Origin: Paenibacillus xylanexedens
GTDB taxonomy: Bacteria; Bacillota; Bacilli; Paenibacillales; Paenibacillaceae
DNA: 64,000 nt
Direction: 5' to 3'
Assembly: GCF_007676705.1 (NCBI RefSeq)
Contig: NZ_VEBF01000011.1
Location: 46,517 to 110,516 of the forward strand
Shown: in pieces, positions 24,317 through 32,616 of the stretch
Numbering within the stretch: the stretch's first letter is position 1
Layout: every line of letters begins with the position of its first letter
Notes under the pieces: generated by a model
Databases searched by the model: none
What the model saw: only the letters and a program-made list of their open reading frames with translations
Told to the model about the DNA's origin: nothing
Position numbers and translations under genes: made by a program

Positions 24317-26200
24317 TTACGATCGCTGCTCCAAAGCGAGCAATTGCTCCTTGGTTTGCAGACCGCCTACATAACCCACCAGTGTGCCGTCTTTACCGCT
24401 GATGCGGTGACAGGGAATTATAATCGGAATCGGATTCTTGCTAATGGCGTCCAGAACTGCACGAACAGCCTTGGGCCTGCCGATGATTTCCGCAACCTGT
24501 TGGTGTGATGAGGCCTCTCCATAAGATATATCGGACAGAACTTGCCATACTTGTAGCTGGAATGGTGTTCCAAGCCGATCAAGCTGCAATTCGAACACCT
24601 TTCTTTCTCCCGCAAAATACTGCTGTAACTGCTTTGCAGCTTCGCTGAGCTTCTCTTCATTTTTCTCATAGCGATACTCGCCAATCCATATACGGGCCCA
24701 TTGCTGCAGGTGAGCTTCCCGTACGTGAAAGGCGCCAAAGTCGATGTGACACAGTCCTTCATCCGTAGCACATAACGTTAGTGGACCAATCGGTGTCAGT
24801 ATCTCATCGTAGTATACTGGCTTGCCATGAAGCCCCGTAACTGCTGAAGGCTTCCACGCTGCGGCTTCCGGTTTGGCAGGCTTCGCGGATTGCTCATTAC
24901 CCGGTTCAGTCGCAGCTTCCATTTTCAATTCCTGTTGTAATGCCTGTAATGTGTTGCGCTCATTATTCTTCTGTTCCTCTGGCTGCTTCTCACTCACTTG
25001 TCCAGCCTGTGGCTGTTTGGGTAAGGTCTCGGACGAACTCAGTCGTTCCTTGGCCTTCTGCAGCATGCTTAGTACGTTCCCATCTTGTTCGTTAGCGGCA
25101 GCTTCCCCAATTGCTCTCATGGCGTCTTCTCCTCCAATTCTACTTAGCGCCCAAGCTGCAGTTCCCCGTAGCTCAGGGCGCGGATCACGTTTTAGTACTT
25201 CCGTAAGTTTGGGTACAGCACTTTTATCTTTGAAATTGCCCAGGGCAATAACGGCGTTTCGTTGAATCGGCTTCTTGCCACGCCATGCGGCGGAACTCTG
25301 ACCGAACCGTTCTTTGAACTCCCGGTTGCTAATATCCAGTAGCGGTAGCAGCAGCGGCTTCACAATCTCCGGATCGGGATGAAACTCGGGATGGTGATCC
25401 CAGTTCTTACCCCGGTTCTTCGGACAAACAATCTGACAAGTATCACAACCGTACAGACGATTACCGATTTTTAGCATAAATTCTTCATCCACGAACCCTT
25501 TGGTTTGGGTTACAAAAGAAATACACCGTGATGAATTTAACTGTCCGGGACCTACTAATGCTCCTGTTGGACAGGCATCGATACATTTTGTACATTCACC
25601 ACAATCCTCAGTTACAGGTGTATCCGGCTGGAATGGAATATTCGTCACCAGTTCCCCGAGGAAAATCCATGAACCGAATTTGGGTGATATAATGGCACAG
25701 TTCTTGGCACTAAAACCAATCCCCGCACGCTGGGACACCGCACGATCCACCAGCGCTCCGGTGTCAACCATACTTTCGATCATGGCTTCAGGTACGCGCT
25801 CCCGTATGAAATTAACCAGCTTGTCCATGGCTGTACGCAGAACCTGGTGATAATCCTGCCCCCATGCGGAACGGGCAAAGATCCCCCGATAGGCTCCCGG
25901 CTCCGACTTCGGCGGGTTCACCATCTTCGATGGGTATGCCACGGCTATCGCAATAAGTGAAGCCGGCTCGCCATCCTTCAACTCCGGACGTACCCTTTTC
26001 TCAATATCCGGCTCTTCAAATCCGGACTCATACCCTTTAGCCCGATGCTGTTCGAGTATGGATTTAAGTGTTACGAAGGGTTCTGCCGAAGCAAATCCGA
26101 TATCATCAATGCCCAGTCCGGGGCCAGCTTCCTTGATCTCCTGTTTTAACTTCTCCCATACGGAGGCTGCCTGTGCCCCCCCGGTCTGTACGCTCGTCAT
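24317..26200 (-). CDS. queG: epoxyqueuosine reductase QueG fused to O6-alkylguanine-DNA alkyltransferase
   Basis: The 627-residue protein joins two enzymes. The first about 375 residues are QueG, which reduces epoxyqueuosine to queuosine in tRNA with cobalamin and two [4Fe-4S] clusters. The clusters are visible as CGECTKCIDACP and CDTCQIVCPKN, and HEAT-type repeats follow (VPKLTEVLKRDPRPELRGTA). A charged Gln/Glu-rich linker leads to a C-terminal methyltransferase of the Ogt type from about residue 455, with the DNA-binding helix region GRPKAVRAVLDAISKNPIP and the acceptor Cys in IIIPCHRISGKDGTLVGYVG. The ATG at 26200 follows AAAGAGGAAAG. The two activities act on tRNA and DNA, so a fusion is unexpected. 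No frameshift is needed. Confidence 0.93.
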   Translation of the reverse strand: MTSVQTGGAQAASVWEKLKQEIKEAGPGLGIDDIGFASAEPFVTLKSILEQHRAKGYESGFEEPDIEKRVRPELKDGEPASLIAIAVAYPSKMVNPPKSEPGAYRGIFARSAWGQDYHQVLRTAMDKLVNFIRERVPEAMIESMVDTGALVDRAVSQRAGIGFSAKNCAIISPKFGSWIFLGELVTNIPFQPDTPVTEDCGECTKCIDACPTGALVGPGQLNSSRCISFVTQTKGFVDEEFMLKIGNRLYGCDTCQIVCPKNRGKNWDHHPEFHPDPEIVKPLLLPLLDISNREFKERFGQSSAAWRGKKPIQRNAVIALGNFKDKSAVPKLTEVLKRDPRPELRGTAAWALSRIGGEDAMRAIGEAAANEQDGNVLSMLQKAKERLSSSETLPKQPQAGQVSEKQPEEQKNNERNTLQALQQELKMEAATEPGNEQSAKPAKPEAAAWKPSAVTGLHGKPVYYDEILTPIGPLTLCATDEGLCHIDFGAFHVREAHLQQWARIWIGEYRYEKNEEKLSEAAKQLQQYFAGERKVFELQLDRLGTPFQLQVWQVLSDISYGEASSHQQVAEIIGRPKAVRAVLDAISKNPIPIIIPCHRISGKDGTLVGYVGGLQTKEQLLALEQRS

Positions 26201-26373
26201 TTCTCTTTCCTCTTTTCTTCCGACACTTATTCCGTAAATAGTGAACGCCCGCCTCACGATAAGAGAGGACAGGCGTTAATTTCTGTATATGCCTTGCATA
26301 CTTGAAGTCAAACGGAACGAGTCTATATAATTTAACGCAAAATGCGCTCTGAAGTTGTTGTCTCGCCAGCACT

Positions 26374-26979
26374 TTACAATTTTTTCAATTCAGAAAACGG
26401 CCAAAAAATAAATTCAGCCTTGCCTACAATCTCATCGGATGTAATACTGCCAAACACTCGGCTATCCTTACTTTTACCTTCATGACGATTATCCCCCATC
26501 ACGAAGAAATGATCCGGCTCCAGTGTAATTGGACCAAAATCCGGGTCTTGTACCTCAATATCAGTATACGTTTCCGCTTGCTGCTCGCCGTTCACATATA
26601 GATGGTGATCCCTGACCTCAATCGTATCTCCCGGCAGTCCAACGATCCGTTTAACCAGAAAATCCTTCTTCTCCACACCTTCGCTTGGATCACGAAGTAC
26701 AATCACATCTGATCGGGAAGGTGTACCCAGATGATATACGATTTTGTTGACGAACAGACGATCTCGCTCAACCAGTGTCGGCTGCATGGACTGTCCCTTG
26801 ACCATCGACAGGTTGAACACAAACAGGTTCAGCAGCATCATGATTACAAAAGCTACAACTATTGTTTTGACCCAATCCCACAGCTCAGCAACCCAGGATT
26901 TCCCCGGTTGTTCAGGCTTAGGCGGTTCATTACGTTGCTCGGAAGTCACATGTTCCATTGAAAGGTTATTGGAATTCAA
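26374..26979 (-). CDS. type I signal peptidase
   Basis: Signal peptidase I cuts signal peptides from exported proteins on the outer face of the membrane. One membrane anchor (TIVVAFVIMMLLNLFVFNLS) precedes the catalytic domain with Ser in VKGQSMQPTL, Lys in KKDFLVKRIVGLPGDTIEV, and the conserved box HFFVMGDNRHEGKSKDSRVF. The start is uncertain: I take TTG at 26979, a few bases after GAGGTG; an ATG at 27033 has a site only one base away. The short cytoplasmic tail rich in Pro, Glu and Lys is usual. It precedes queG on the same strand with a 173-base gap. Confidence 0.92.
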   Translation of the reverse strand: MNSNNLSMEHVTSEQRNEPPKPEQPGKSWVAELWDWVKTIVVAFVIMMLLNLFVFNLSMVKGQSMQPTLVERDRLFVNKIVYHLGTPSRSDVIVLRDPSEGVEKKDFLVKRIVGLPGDTIEVRDHHLYVNGEQQAETYTDIEVQDPDFGPITLEPDHFFVMGDNRHEGKSKDSRVFGSITSDEIVGKAEFIFWPFSELKKL

Positions 26980-27193
26980 AGGGACACCTCGTTTATCAAT
27001 TAGTTGAATAAAACGTCTAAAATGAATGATCATGCTCCCTTTCAGTCTACTTCATTTGGGAGAGTGAAACAATTGGTTATGAGCACCAATACCTTAGGTA
27101 TCACTAGCTTACCCGGAACAACCGTATGGATTTAACAGAACTCGAAGACACCGGAGGAGTATAAGAAGGATGCGAAAACAGGAGGAATAATAC

Positions 27194-27265
27194 GTGAAGA
27201 ACACTCGTATAAATAGAAAGGCACATCCCTCACGTTATTACACGCTAAAGATATGCCTAATATGA
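27194..27265 (+). CDS. possible 23-aa peptide gene in the 26980-27303 gap
   Basis: A GTG codon follows AGGAGG at 8 bases and opens 23 basic codons (KNTRINRKAHPSRYYTLKIC). A six-codon ATG frame with its own GGAGGAG overlaps it just upstream. I have no protein match, and the frame may be chance. Nothing else is evident in this 324-base gap. Confidence 0.2.
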   Translation: MKNTRINRKAHPSRYYTLKICLI

Positions 27266-27303
27266 AATGAAAATCTTTTTTTATTTCTTTATAAACATGC
27301 AAA

Positions 27304-27729
27304 CTAAGCTTTTGACAAAATACTAAGATTCTGGAAAGCGCTCATAATCTGATTGGCACCGTAACCCATCGCTTCATATAGAGGCATAGCTACTTTGTTG
27401 TGCTCATCACCCGCCACCCATACTTGGCTGACTTTACGCTGCTGGAACCTTTGTTCCATAGCCTCGACAAGTGTTTTGCCGACTCCACGGCGACGATAGT
27501 CTGGATGTACCGCAATACGGTAGATACAACCCTGGTTGTGATCAATCGTACCGATCAAAGCGCCGACGAGGTCTCCCTCTTCTTCCGCAACCATGATCAG
27601 GTCAGAATCCCATGACAATTGACGGGCAAACGGGCCCATCGTGTTCTCATAACACTCTTCCGATAGTGCAACCTGGAGAAGCTCCGTCATCTGGCTTGCA
27701 TCACTCAACTGAAAGGAACGAACGTGCAT
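27304..27729 (-). CDS. GNAT-family N-acetyltransferase
   Basis: This 141-residue acetyl-CoA-dependent acetyltransferase shows the acetyl-CoA loop VHPDYRRRGVGKTLVEAMEQ, the preceding strand DLVGALIGTIDHNQGCIYRI and the C-terminal ALPLY-like segment KVAMPLYEAMGYG. AAAGGGAG stands before the ATG. The substrate is not predictable; similar small Bacillus proteins are of unknown specificity. Two CcpA-type sites lie about 160-190 bases upstream in the region shared with sodA. Confidence 0.88.
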   Translation of the reverse strand: MHVRSFQLSDASQMTELLQVALSEECYENTMGPFARQLSWDSDLIMVAEEEGDLVGALIGTIDHNQGCIYRIAVHPDYRRRGVGKTLVEAMEQRFQQRKVSQVWVAGDEHNKVAMPLYEAMGYGANQIMSAFQNLSILSKA

Positions 27730-27888
27730 GTCTTAAATCTCCCTTTTCGTTAGCTTAGATGAGGTTTTTTACAAAAAGGATTCCCTTTTTACCAAAAACC
27801 CAATGTTCATATAATGACAAAAAACGAGAAAATACCGCTTCTTCGTCAATTAAACCATACTTTACTCCATAAAACACGCATTTTCTTT

Positions 27889-27916
27889 TGAAAGCGCTTA
27901 ATTGTAACCGTTTACA
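27889..27916. promoter_or_regulatory. two abutting CcpA (cre)-like sites in the GNAT-sodA intergenic region
   Basis: TGAAAGCGCTTAAT (27889-27902) and TGTAACCGTTTACA (27903-27916) lie end to end. The second fits the catabolite-responsive element consensus TGWAANCGNTNNCA completely; the first fits over 11 bases. They lie 230 bases before sodA and 160 bases before the divergent acetyltransferase gene. Which gene they serve is not clear from sequence. Confidence 0.55.
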
Positions 27917-28047
27917 ATGTATTCCTTCATATTTTTGCTTTTATTTCTACTAAAATCACATAAATATATTCATAAAGGGTAAAATATGTTTGTTAACTCT
28001 GGCCCATCATTAGATCAACACCTTGGGGTACTTAATAAACAAAAATG

Positions 28048-28076
28048 TTGCTTAATTAGCCCGAATGCGGTTTAAT
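28048..28076 (+). promoter_or_regulatory. candidate sodA promoter
   Basis: TTGCTT and TTTAAT are spaced by 17 bases, about 70 bases before the sodA start codon. The match is moderate, and the region is AT-rich enough that alternatives exist. Confidence 0.35.
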
Positions 28077-28145
28077 ATTAGTGGCAAGGGTATTATTACA
28101 TATGTACCTATTCAAAAAACCTAAAATCTCAGGAGGTATTTCATT

Positions 28146-28757
28146 ATGGCTTTTCAATTACCGGCACTTCCTTACGCTAACGACGCACTCGAACCACATA
28201 TCGATGCAAAAACGATGGAAATTCACCACGATCGCCATCACAATACTTATGTAACTAACTTGAACGCAGCTCTGGAAAGCGCTCCTGAACTGCAAGAAAA
28301 AAGCTTGGAAGATCTGATTGCTAACCTTGACAGCGTACCTGAAGGCATCCGCACAGCGGTTCGCAACAATGGTGGCGGACATGCTAACCACAGCTTGTTC
28401 TGGGAAATCATCGGACCTAACGGCGGCGGCGCTCCTACAGGCGATATCGCAGCAGCAATCGATAGCGAACTGGGTGGCTTTGACAAATTCAAAGAAGATT
28501 TCGCTAAAGCAGCTACAACTCGCTTCGGTTCCGGCTGGGCTTGGCTTGTAGTTGGTAAAGATGGCAAACTGTCCATCACTAGCACACCTAACCAAGACAG
28601 CCCTCTCTTCGAAGGTCTGACTCCGGTTCTGGGTCTGGATGTATGGGAGCACGCTTACTACCTGAACTACCAAAACAAACGTCCTGACTACATCGCCGCT
28701 TTCTGGAATGTAATCAACTGGGATGAAGTGAACAAACGTTACGCTTCTGCAAAATAA
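28146..28757 (+). CDS. sodA: manganese superoxide dismutase
   Basis: SodA removes superoxide in the cytoplasm. At 203 residues it is a standard single-domain Fe/Mn enzyme: LPALPYANDALEPHIDAKTM, the metal ligand His27 in MEIHHDRHHNTYV, a His in GHANHSLFWEIIGPNGGG, and Asp and His in LDVWEHAYYLNYQNKRPDYI. The GPNGGG and DVWEHAYY context fits Mn enzymes. AGGAGG precedes the ATG by 9 bases, codon use is strongly biased as in highly expressed genes, and a strong terminator follows. It is the main dismutase; a fused second one lies at 19418. Confidence 0.97.
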   Translation: MAFQLPALPYANDALEPHIDAKTMEIHHDRHHNTYVTNLNAALESAPELQEKSLEDLIANLDSVPEGIRTAVRNNGGGHANHSLFWEIIGPNGGGAPTGDIAAAIDSELGGFDKFKEDFAKAATTRFGSGWAWLVVGKDGKLSITSTPNQDSPLFEGLTPVLGLDVWEHAYYLNYQNKRPDYIAAFWNVINWDEVNKRYASAK

Positions 28758-28786
28758 GACGGTTGACCTAAAACGGTTAACATATT

Positions 28787-28831
28787 AAAAAAGAGCCTGA
28801 ATTGGTCATTATTACCAATCCAGGCTCTTTT
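28787..28831. terminator. terminator of sodA, also facing mutY
   Basis: AAAAGAGCCTG and AGGCTCTTTT pair, with an inner ATTGGT/ACCAAT stem. T residues follow on both strands, so it can stop both converging genes. Confidence 0.9.
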
Positions 28832-28846
28832 GCTTTCATATCTTCA

Positions 28847-30139
28847 TTATTCCCTAACATCTTCATAAGCCCCAGCAAAATAACTGCTGATTAGCTTCAA
28901 GAATATGTTGGGAAATGCCATCTTCTCCATATCTTCTGGACCGATCCAACGGTAGGTCAGGCCATCGCCTTTACCTGTCCGTACATTCTGTCCTTCAGGA
29001 GCGCTTGGCTCCGATGAATGCGTTGCGGCTGACTCAGGTAACACAGCTGATGATAAGGCTGTGGCCTCTCCTGCTGCCGCCTGTGCATCGTAGGCGGCTC
29101 TCGCTTCCGCTGCAATCAGCGGAAGCTCACCAGTCTGGTCCTGCTCGGTACACTTGTACACCTGCAGGCTCCAGACAATGTGGCTGAACACATGCTCCGC
29201 ATGGGTAGCCAGCCCTTCCGGGCGGGCAGCGAAGCCTTCCGCCCACAGACTGCCGGCCAGCAATGCCATGGCCGGCTCATCCGCCAGCGGCGCCGCTTTC
29301 TTGCCAGCTGCGGCGGGCGCCGCGAGCACATGCGGCAGCTCCCACATGCGGGCGAGCAGGCCCGTATCGGGGCGCTGGCGCACCAGCACTTGGCCGTGAT
29401 GATCACCACGGCCTTCCACAATCGCGACCAGCCGCTGCTCAGGGCGCGGCGGCTTCGCCTTGGTCTTGACCGGCAGTGTGAGCTCTCTTCCGGCGATACG
29501 GCCGGAACATTGCTCCATGACCGGGCAAGTCAGGCAGTGCGGCGCTTTGGGTGTACACACCAGCGCACCAAGCTCCATCAGCGCCTGATTGAAATCACGC
29601 GCCCGCCCTTCCGGAATGAGCTCTCCTGCGAGCTCTTCCATCAACACCCGGGTGCTGCCCTTCATAATATCCTCATCAATAAGGAAGTATCGGGACAGGA
29701 CCCGCATGACATTGCCATCTACCGCAGGCTGCGGCTGGTTGAAGGCAATGCTGAGAATGGCCCCGGCAGTGTAGGGGCCAACCCCTTTTAATGCAAAGAC
29801 AGCCTGCTTGTCCTGCGGCATCTCGCCTCCGTGCAGCTCCATAACTTGTCTCGCGGCTGCCTGAAGATTACGTGCCCGGGAGTAATAACCGAGTCCCTCC
29901 CAATTTTTCAAGACGTCCTCTTCGGGTGCTTCCGCCAACGCCTGTATGGTCGGGAAATTCCCAATAAAACGATTGAAATACGGAATTACCGTATCGACCC
30001 GCGTCTGCTGAAGCATAATCTCTGATACCCATGTAAAATACGGATTGTTGTGACGCCGCCACGGTAAATCCCGTCGGTTGATCATATACCAATCCAGCAA
30101 ATTCACGCTGAAATGTCGTTTCTGTTCCATTAAACCCAT
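28847..30139 (-). CDS. mutY: A/G-specific adenine DNA glycosylase MutY
   Basis: MutY removes adenine paired with 8-oxoguanine. Visible in order (430 residues): catalytic Glu40 in SEIMLQQTRVD, the helix-hairpin-helix GVGPYTAGAILSIAF, Asp141 in AVDGNVMRVLSRYF, and the cluster motif CTPKAPHCLTCPVMEQC (C-X6-C-X2-C-X5-C). The C-terminal NUDIX-like 8-oxoG recognition domain is interrupted by Ala-rich low-complexity insertions (HVLAAPAAAGKKAAPLADEP and a longer one near ARAAYDAQAAAGEATA). The DNA of this part (about 29.1-29.5 kb) is clearly more GC-rich than its surroundings. The ATG at 30139 follows GGAGAGGA; an in-frame TTG at 30163 has no site. Confidence 0.95.
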   Translation of the reverse strand: MGLMEQKRHFSVNLLDWYMINRRDLPWRRHNNPYFTWVSEIMLQQTRVDTVIPYFNRFIGNFPTIQALAEAPEEDVLKNWEGLGYYSRARNLQAAARQVMELHGGEMPQDKQAVFALKGVGPYTAGAILSIAFNQPQPAVDGNVMRVLSRYFLIDEDIMKGSTRVLMEELAGELIPEGRARDFNQALMELGALVCTPKAPHCLTCPVMEQCSGRIAGRELTLPVKTKAKPPRPEQRLVAIVEGRGDHHGQVLVRQRPDTGLLARMWELPHVLAAPAAAGKKAAPLADEPAMALLAGSLWAEGFAARPEGLATHAEHVFSHIVWSLQVYKCTEQDQTGELPLIAAEARAAYDAQAAAGEATALSSAVLPESAATHSSEPSAPEGQNVRTGKGDGLTYRWIGPEDMEKMAFPNIFLKLISSYFAGAYEDVRE

Positions 30140-30168
30140 TTTTCCGTCCTCTCCTATTGCCAAGCTAA

Positions 30169-30567
30169 CTACTTCTCCATCTGTTCCACGATGGCAAAAG
30201 CCGCTGCCAGTTCCGTCTGATGCGTAATACTCAAATGAATGTCATATTGCTTGTCGTAGGGCAGCTGCAGGCGTTCCCAGGCTTGACTGGACAGCGAGGC
30301 CACTGGACGTCCTGTCCCATCAGGCAGCACTTCAATGTCAGTGAACCCCATAATGCCACCGATCCCGCAACCAAATGCCTTGGACACCGCTTCTTTTGCA
30401 GCAAATCGGCCGGATACAAACTCCGTCATCCGCTTCCCGCGATGGACCGCGATCTCCCGCTCTGCTGGCGTTAAGATTCGTTTCATAAAAGCTTCCGCAT
30501 GGCGACCGGACAGCAGCTTGCGCATACGTCCAATCTCCAGCACATCATTGCCTATGCCATATATCAT
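30169..30567 (-). CDS. acpS: holo-[acyl-carrier-protein] synthase
   Basis: AcpS transfers phosphopantetheine from CoA to acyl carrier protein, activating it for fatty acid synthesis. The 132-residue protein shows IGNDVLEIGRMRKLL with Mg-binding Asp8, RMTEFVSGRFAAKEAVSKAF with the second acidic ligand, and HLSITHQTELAAAFAIVEQ at the end. The length is slightly above the 120 residues of Bacillus AcpS. GGGTG lies 8 bases before the ATG; a TTG one codon earlier is an alternative. It precedes mutY with a 29-base gap on the same strand. Confidence 0.94.
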   Translation of the reverse strand: MIYGIGNDVLEIGRMRKLLSGRHAEAFMKRILTPAEREIAVHRGKRMTEFVSGRFAAKEAVSKAFGCGIGGIMGFTDIEVLPDGTGRPVASLSSQAWERLQLPYDKQYDIHLSITHQTELAAAFAIVEQMEK

Positions 30568-30752
30568 CAACGCTTCACCCGCTTAATCTTTTATACTGTA
30601 AAAGATCTCCATTCAATCACATGATCCGTAACTATCCGAACACGTATTCTATTGTAGCAGGAGGGGCGCTCAGAAGCGAGTACCTATGCGCATTACCATA
30701 TATGCTAAAATATGAATCAGGAATCGTCTGAAACTCTTAGGAGGTCTGAATC

Positions 30753-31568
30753 ATGCCCATAACTTTTGAATTGCCCACTGACGTAGATGCGATCATTCGC
30801 GGGGACTTTTTCCCTGCACAACAACCCGCTCAAGGGGTCATCCTTCTGGCTCACGGATACAAAGGCTTCAAAGACTGGGGCATGTTCCCCTATGCAGCTT
30901 CACAGCTAAGCCAGACGCATCATGTGCTGACCTTCAATTTCTCTCACAACGGTATCGGCGAATATCTAGAGCAATTCTCTGAACTTGAAAAGTTCGCAGT
31001 GAATACCTACAGCCGCGAACTTGCTGATCTCGCCTTGGTACTTGATTATGTGACTACACAATCTGAACTCGCTGGACTTCCTGTATACCTGGTTGGACAT
31101 AGCCGAGGTGCAGGGGTAAGTCTCGTCTATGCACTGGATCATCCCGAGCAGGTGCAAGGTGTAATCTCTTGGAATGGTATAACCAACCTGGATCTCTTTA
31201 CAGCGGAGCAAAAAGAAGAAATGCGTACGCATGGCCGCAGCCATGTCATTAACGGACGTACAGGCCAGCAGATGCCACTGGATGTATCTATCCTGGAAGA
31301 CCTGGACAAGCATAGCAAACGTTACGCTATCGTTGACCGCTTGGCTTCATCAACTTTGCGAGTCGCACTCATTCAGGGAACAGAAGATCCCCAACGTCTG
31401 CGTGACGGTTCTGCCGCACTTGTGCAAGCACGCCCAGATATCCCATGGCACCAGATACCTGAAGGGAACCACACGTTTAATACGGTACATCCATTTAAAG
31501 AAACCACTCCACAACTGGAGCAAGCCATCACCCAGACCCTGCAACAGATCAAAGACTGGAGCAACTAA
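30753..31568 (+). CDS. alpha/beta hydrolase, probable esterase
   Basis: This 271-residue soluble hydrolase has the oxyanion motif LLAHGYKGFKDWGMFPYAAS, the nucleophile Ser in LVGHSRGAGVSLVYAL, an acid in LIQGTEDPQRL and the catalytic His in IPEGNHTFNTVHPF. There is no signal peptide. AGGAGG precedes the ATG. It resembles cytosolic dienelactone-hydrolase/esterase-like proteins of Firmicutes, but the substrate cannot be read from the sequence. It is a single-gene unit ended by a bidirectional terminator shared with nadE. Confidence 0.88.
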   Translation: MPITFELPTDVDAIIRGDFFPAQQPAQGVILLAHGYKGFKDWGMFPYAASQLSQTHHVLTFNFSHNGIGEYLEQFSELEKFAVNTYSRELADLALVLDYVTTQSELAGLPVYLVGHSRGAGVSLVYALDHPEQVQGVISWNGITNLDLFTAEQKEEMRTHGRSHVINGRTGQQMPLDVSILEDLDKHSKRYAIVDRLASSTLRVALIQGTEDPQRLRDGSAALVQARPDIPWHQIPEGNHTFNTVHPFKETTPQLEQAITQTLQQIKDWSN

Positions 31569-31602
31569 CTCATCTTTAATATAGTAGTTCGTTCCACATA
31601 AC

Positions 31603-31636
31603 AAAAAGAGCCACTGCGTGAGCAGTGACTCTTTTT
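31603..31636. terminator. bidirectional terminator between the hydrolase gene and nadE
   Basis: AAAAAGAG-C-CACTGC pairs with GCAGTG-A-CTCTTTTT around a GTGA loop, with T runs on both strands. Confidence 0.92.
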
Positions 31637-31673
31637 GCATTCCCTATATAACGATTATGCTCATTCACCCGTA

Positions 31674-32483
31674 TTAGATACCAGGAATGGCATTGCGTTT
31701 GTGATGGGTGCGCGTATAGAACGCTTCAAGACGCTCTTGTGCAGCCGGATCGATCTGTTTGCCTTCGAGATAGTCGCTGTTGGCTTCATACGAAATCCCC
31801 AGCTCCTCCTCATCCGTCTGACCTTCCCACAATCCTGCCGATGGTGCTTTGTCCAAAATGGCCTGTGGCACATTCAGATAAGCTGCCAGCTGGCGTACCT
31901 GACGTTTGTTCAGGGTGCTCAGTGGTGTGATATCTACAGCACCATCACCCCATTTGGTATAGAAACCCGTGATGGCTTCGGATGCGTGATCCGTACCAAC
32001 GACGAGCAGGTTTTCTTCAAACGAAAGTGCATATTGCATCACCATACGGGTTCTCGCTTTAACGTTACCTTTGCCTTGATGAGTCATATGGCGTGGGCTG
32101 CCCAGTGACTTGAAGCCTTGCTCCACTTCCAGTGCAATCTCGTTAACCGCATCTTCGATATTCGTTTCAACGACATACTTCAGATCGTATGCTTTTGCTA
32201 CAGCATAGCTGTGGTCAATATCGGATTGCTCACCATACGGTTGGAACACACCCAGAGTTTTGTACTCTTGTTTGTTCTCTTCTGTAAGCTCGTCCGTCGC
32301 TTTTTTGCAAAGCGCCGTAGCCACAGCACTGTCAATACCGCCACTGATTGCAATCAGCAGGCCTTTGGCACCCGCATTTTTCACATATGTCTTCAGAAAA
32401 TCAACACGCTTGCGTACTTCCTCTGCTTCGTTAATGCTTGGTTTAACCTTCAATTCAGCGATGATCTGTTGTTGCAAACTCAT
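31674..32483 (-). CDS. nadE: ammonia-dependent NAD+ synthetase
   Basis: NadE makes NAD from deamido-NAD, ATP and ammonia. The 269-residue length is that of the ammonia-using form without a glutaminase domain. The ATP-pyrophosphatase loop SGGIDSA is at residues 47-53, followed by LGVFQPYGEQSDIDHSYAVA, RTRMVMQYALSFEENLLVVG, GFYTKWGDGAVDITPLSTLN and the P2-like ILDKAPSAGLWEGQTDEEEL. GGGGTG lies before the ATG. It is monocistronic. Confidence 0.97.
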   Translation of the reverse strand: MSLQQQIIAELKVKPSINEAEEVRKRVDFLKTYVKNAGAKGLLIAISGGIDSAVATALCKKATDELTEENKQEYKTLGVFQPYGEQSDIDHSYAVAKAYDLKYVVETNIEDAVNEIALEVEQGFKSLGSPRHMTHQGKGNVKARTRMVMQYALSFEENLLVVGTDHASEAITGFYTKWGDGAVDITPLSTLNKRQVRQLAAYLNVPQAILDKAPSAGLWEGQTDEEELGISYEANSDYLEGKQIDPAAQERLEAFYTRTHHKRNAIPGI

Positions 32484-32567
32484 CGTTAATACACCCCGTT
32501 TCTAAATGAATGAAATTTGATGCTTGAAAGGTCCGAATGGTTCAATAACCTTATCTATCCAAAATGA

Positions 32568-32604
32568 AACGCCCCGGCATCGGTTATCCGAAGAGCGGGG
32601 CGTT
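32568..32604 (-). terminator. terminator of the bacilliredoxin gene
   Basis: AACGCCCC pairs with GGGGCGTT, with an inner TCGG/CCGA stem. The flank on the minus strand is T-rich (TTTCATTTTGG), and it lies 12 bases after the stop codon. Confidence 0.8.
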
Positions 32605-32616
32605 CTATGGAGCGAA

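Noticed and set aside
29180..29791. 203-codon plus-strand frame inside mutY
   Set aside because: Arises from the GC-rich antisense of the Ala-rich MutY segment; lacks a ribosome binding site.
31635..32108. 157-codon plus-strand frame inside nadE
   Set aside because: Antisense to conserved NadE motifs and overlaps a terminator.
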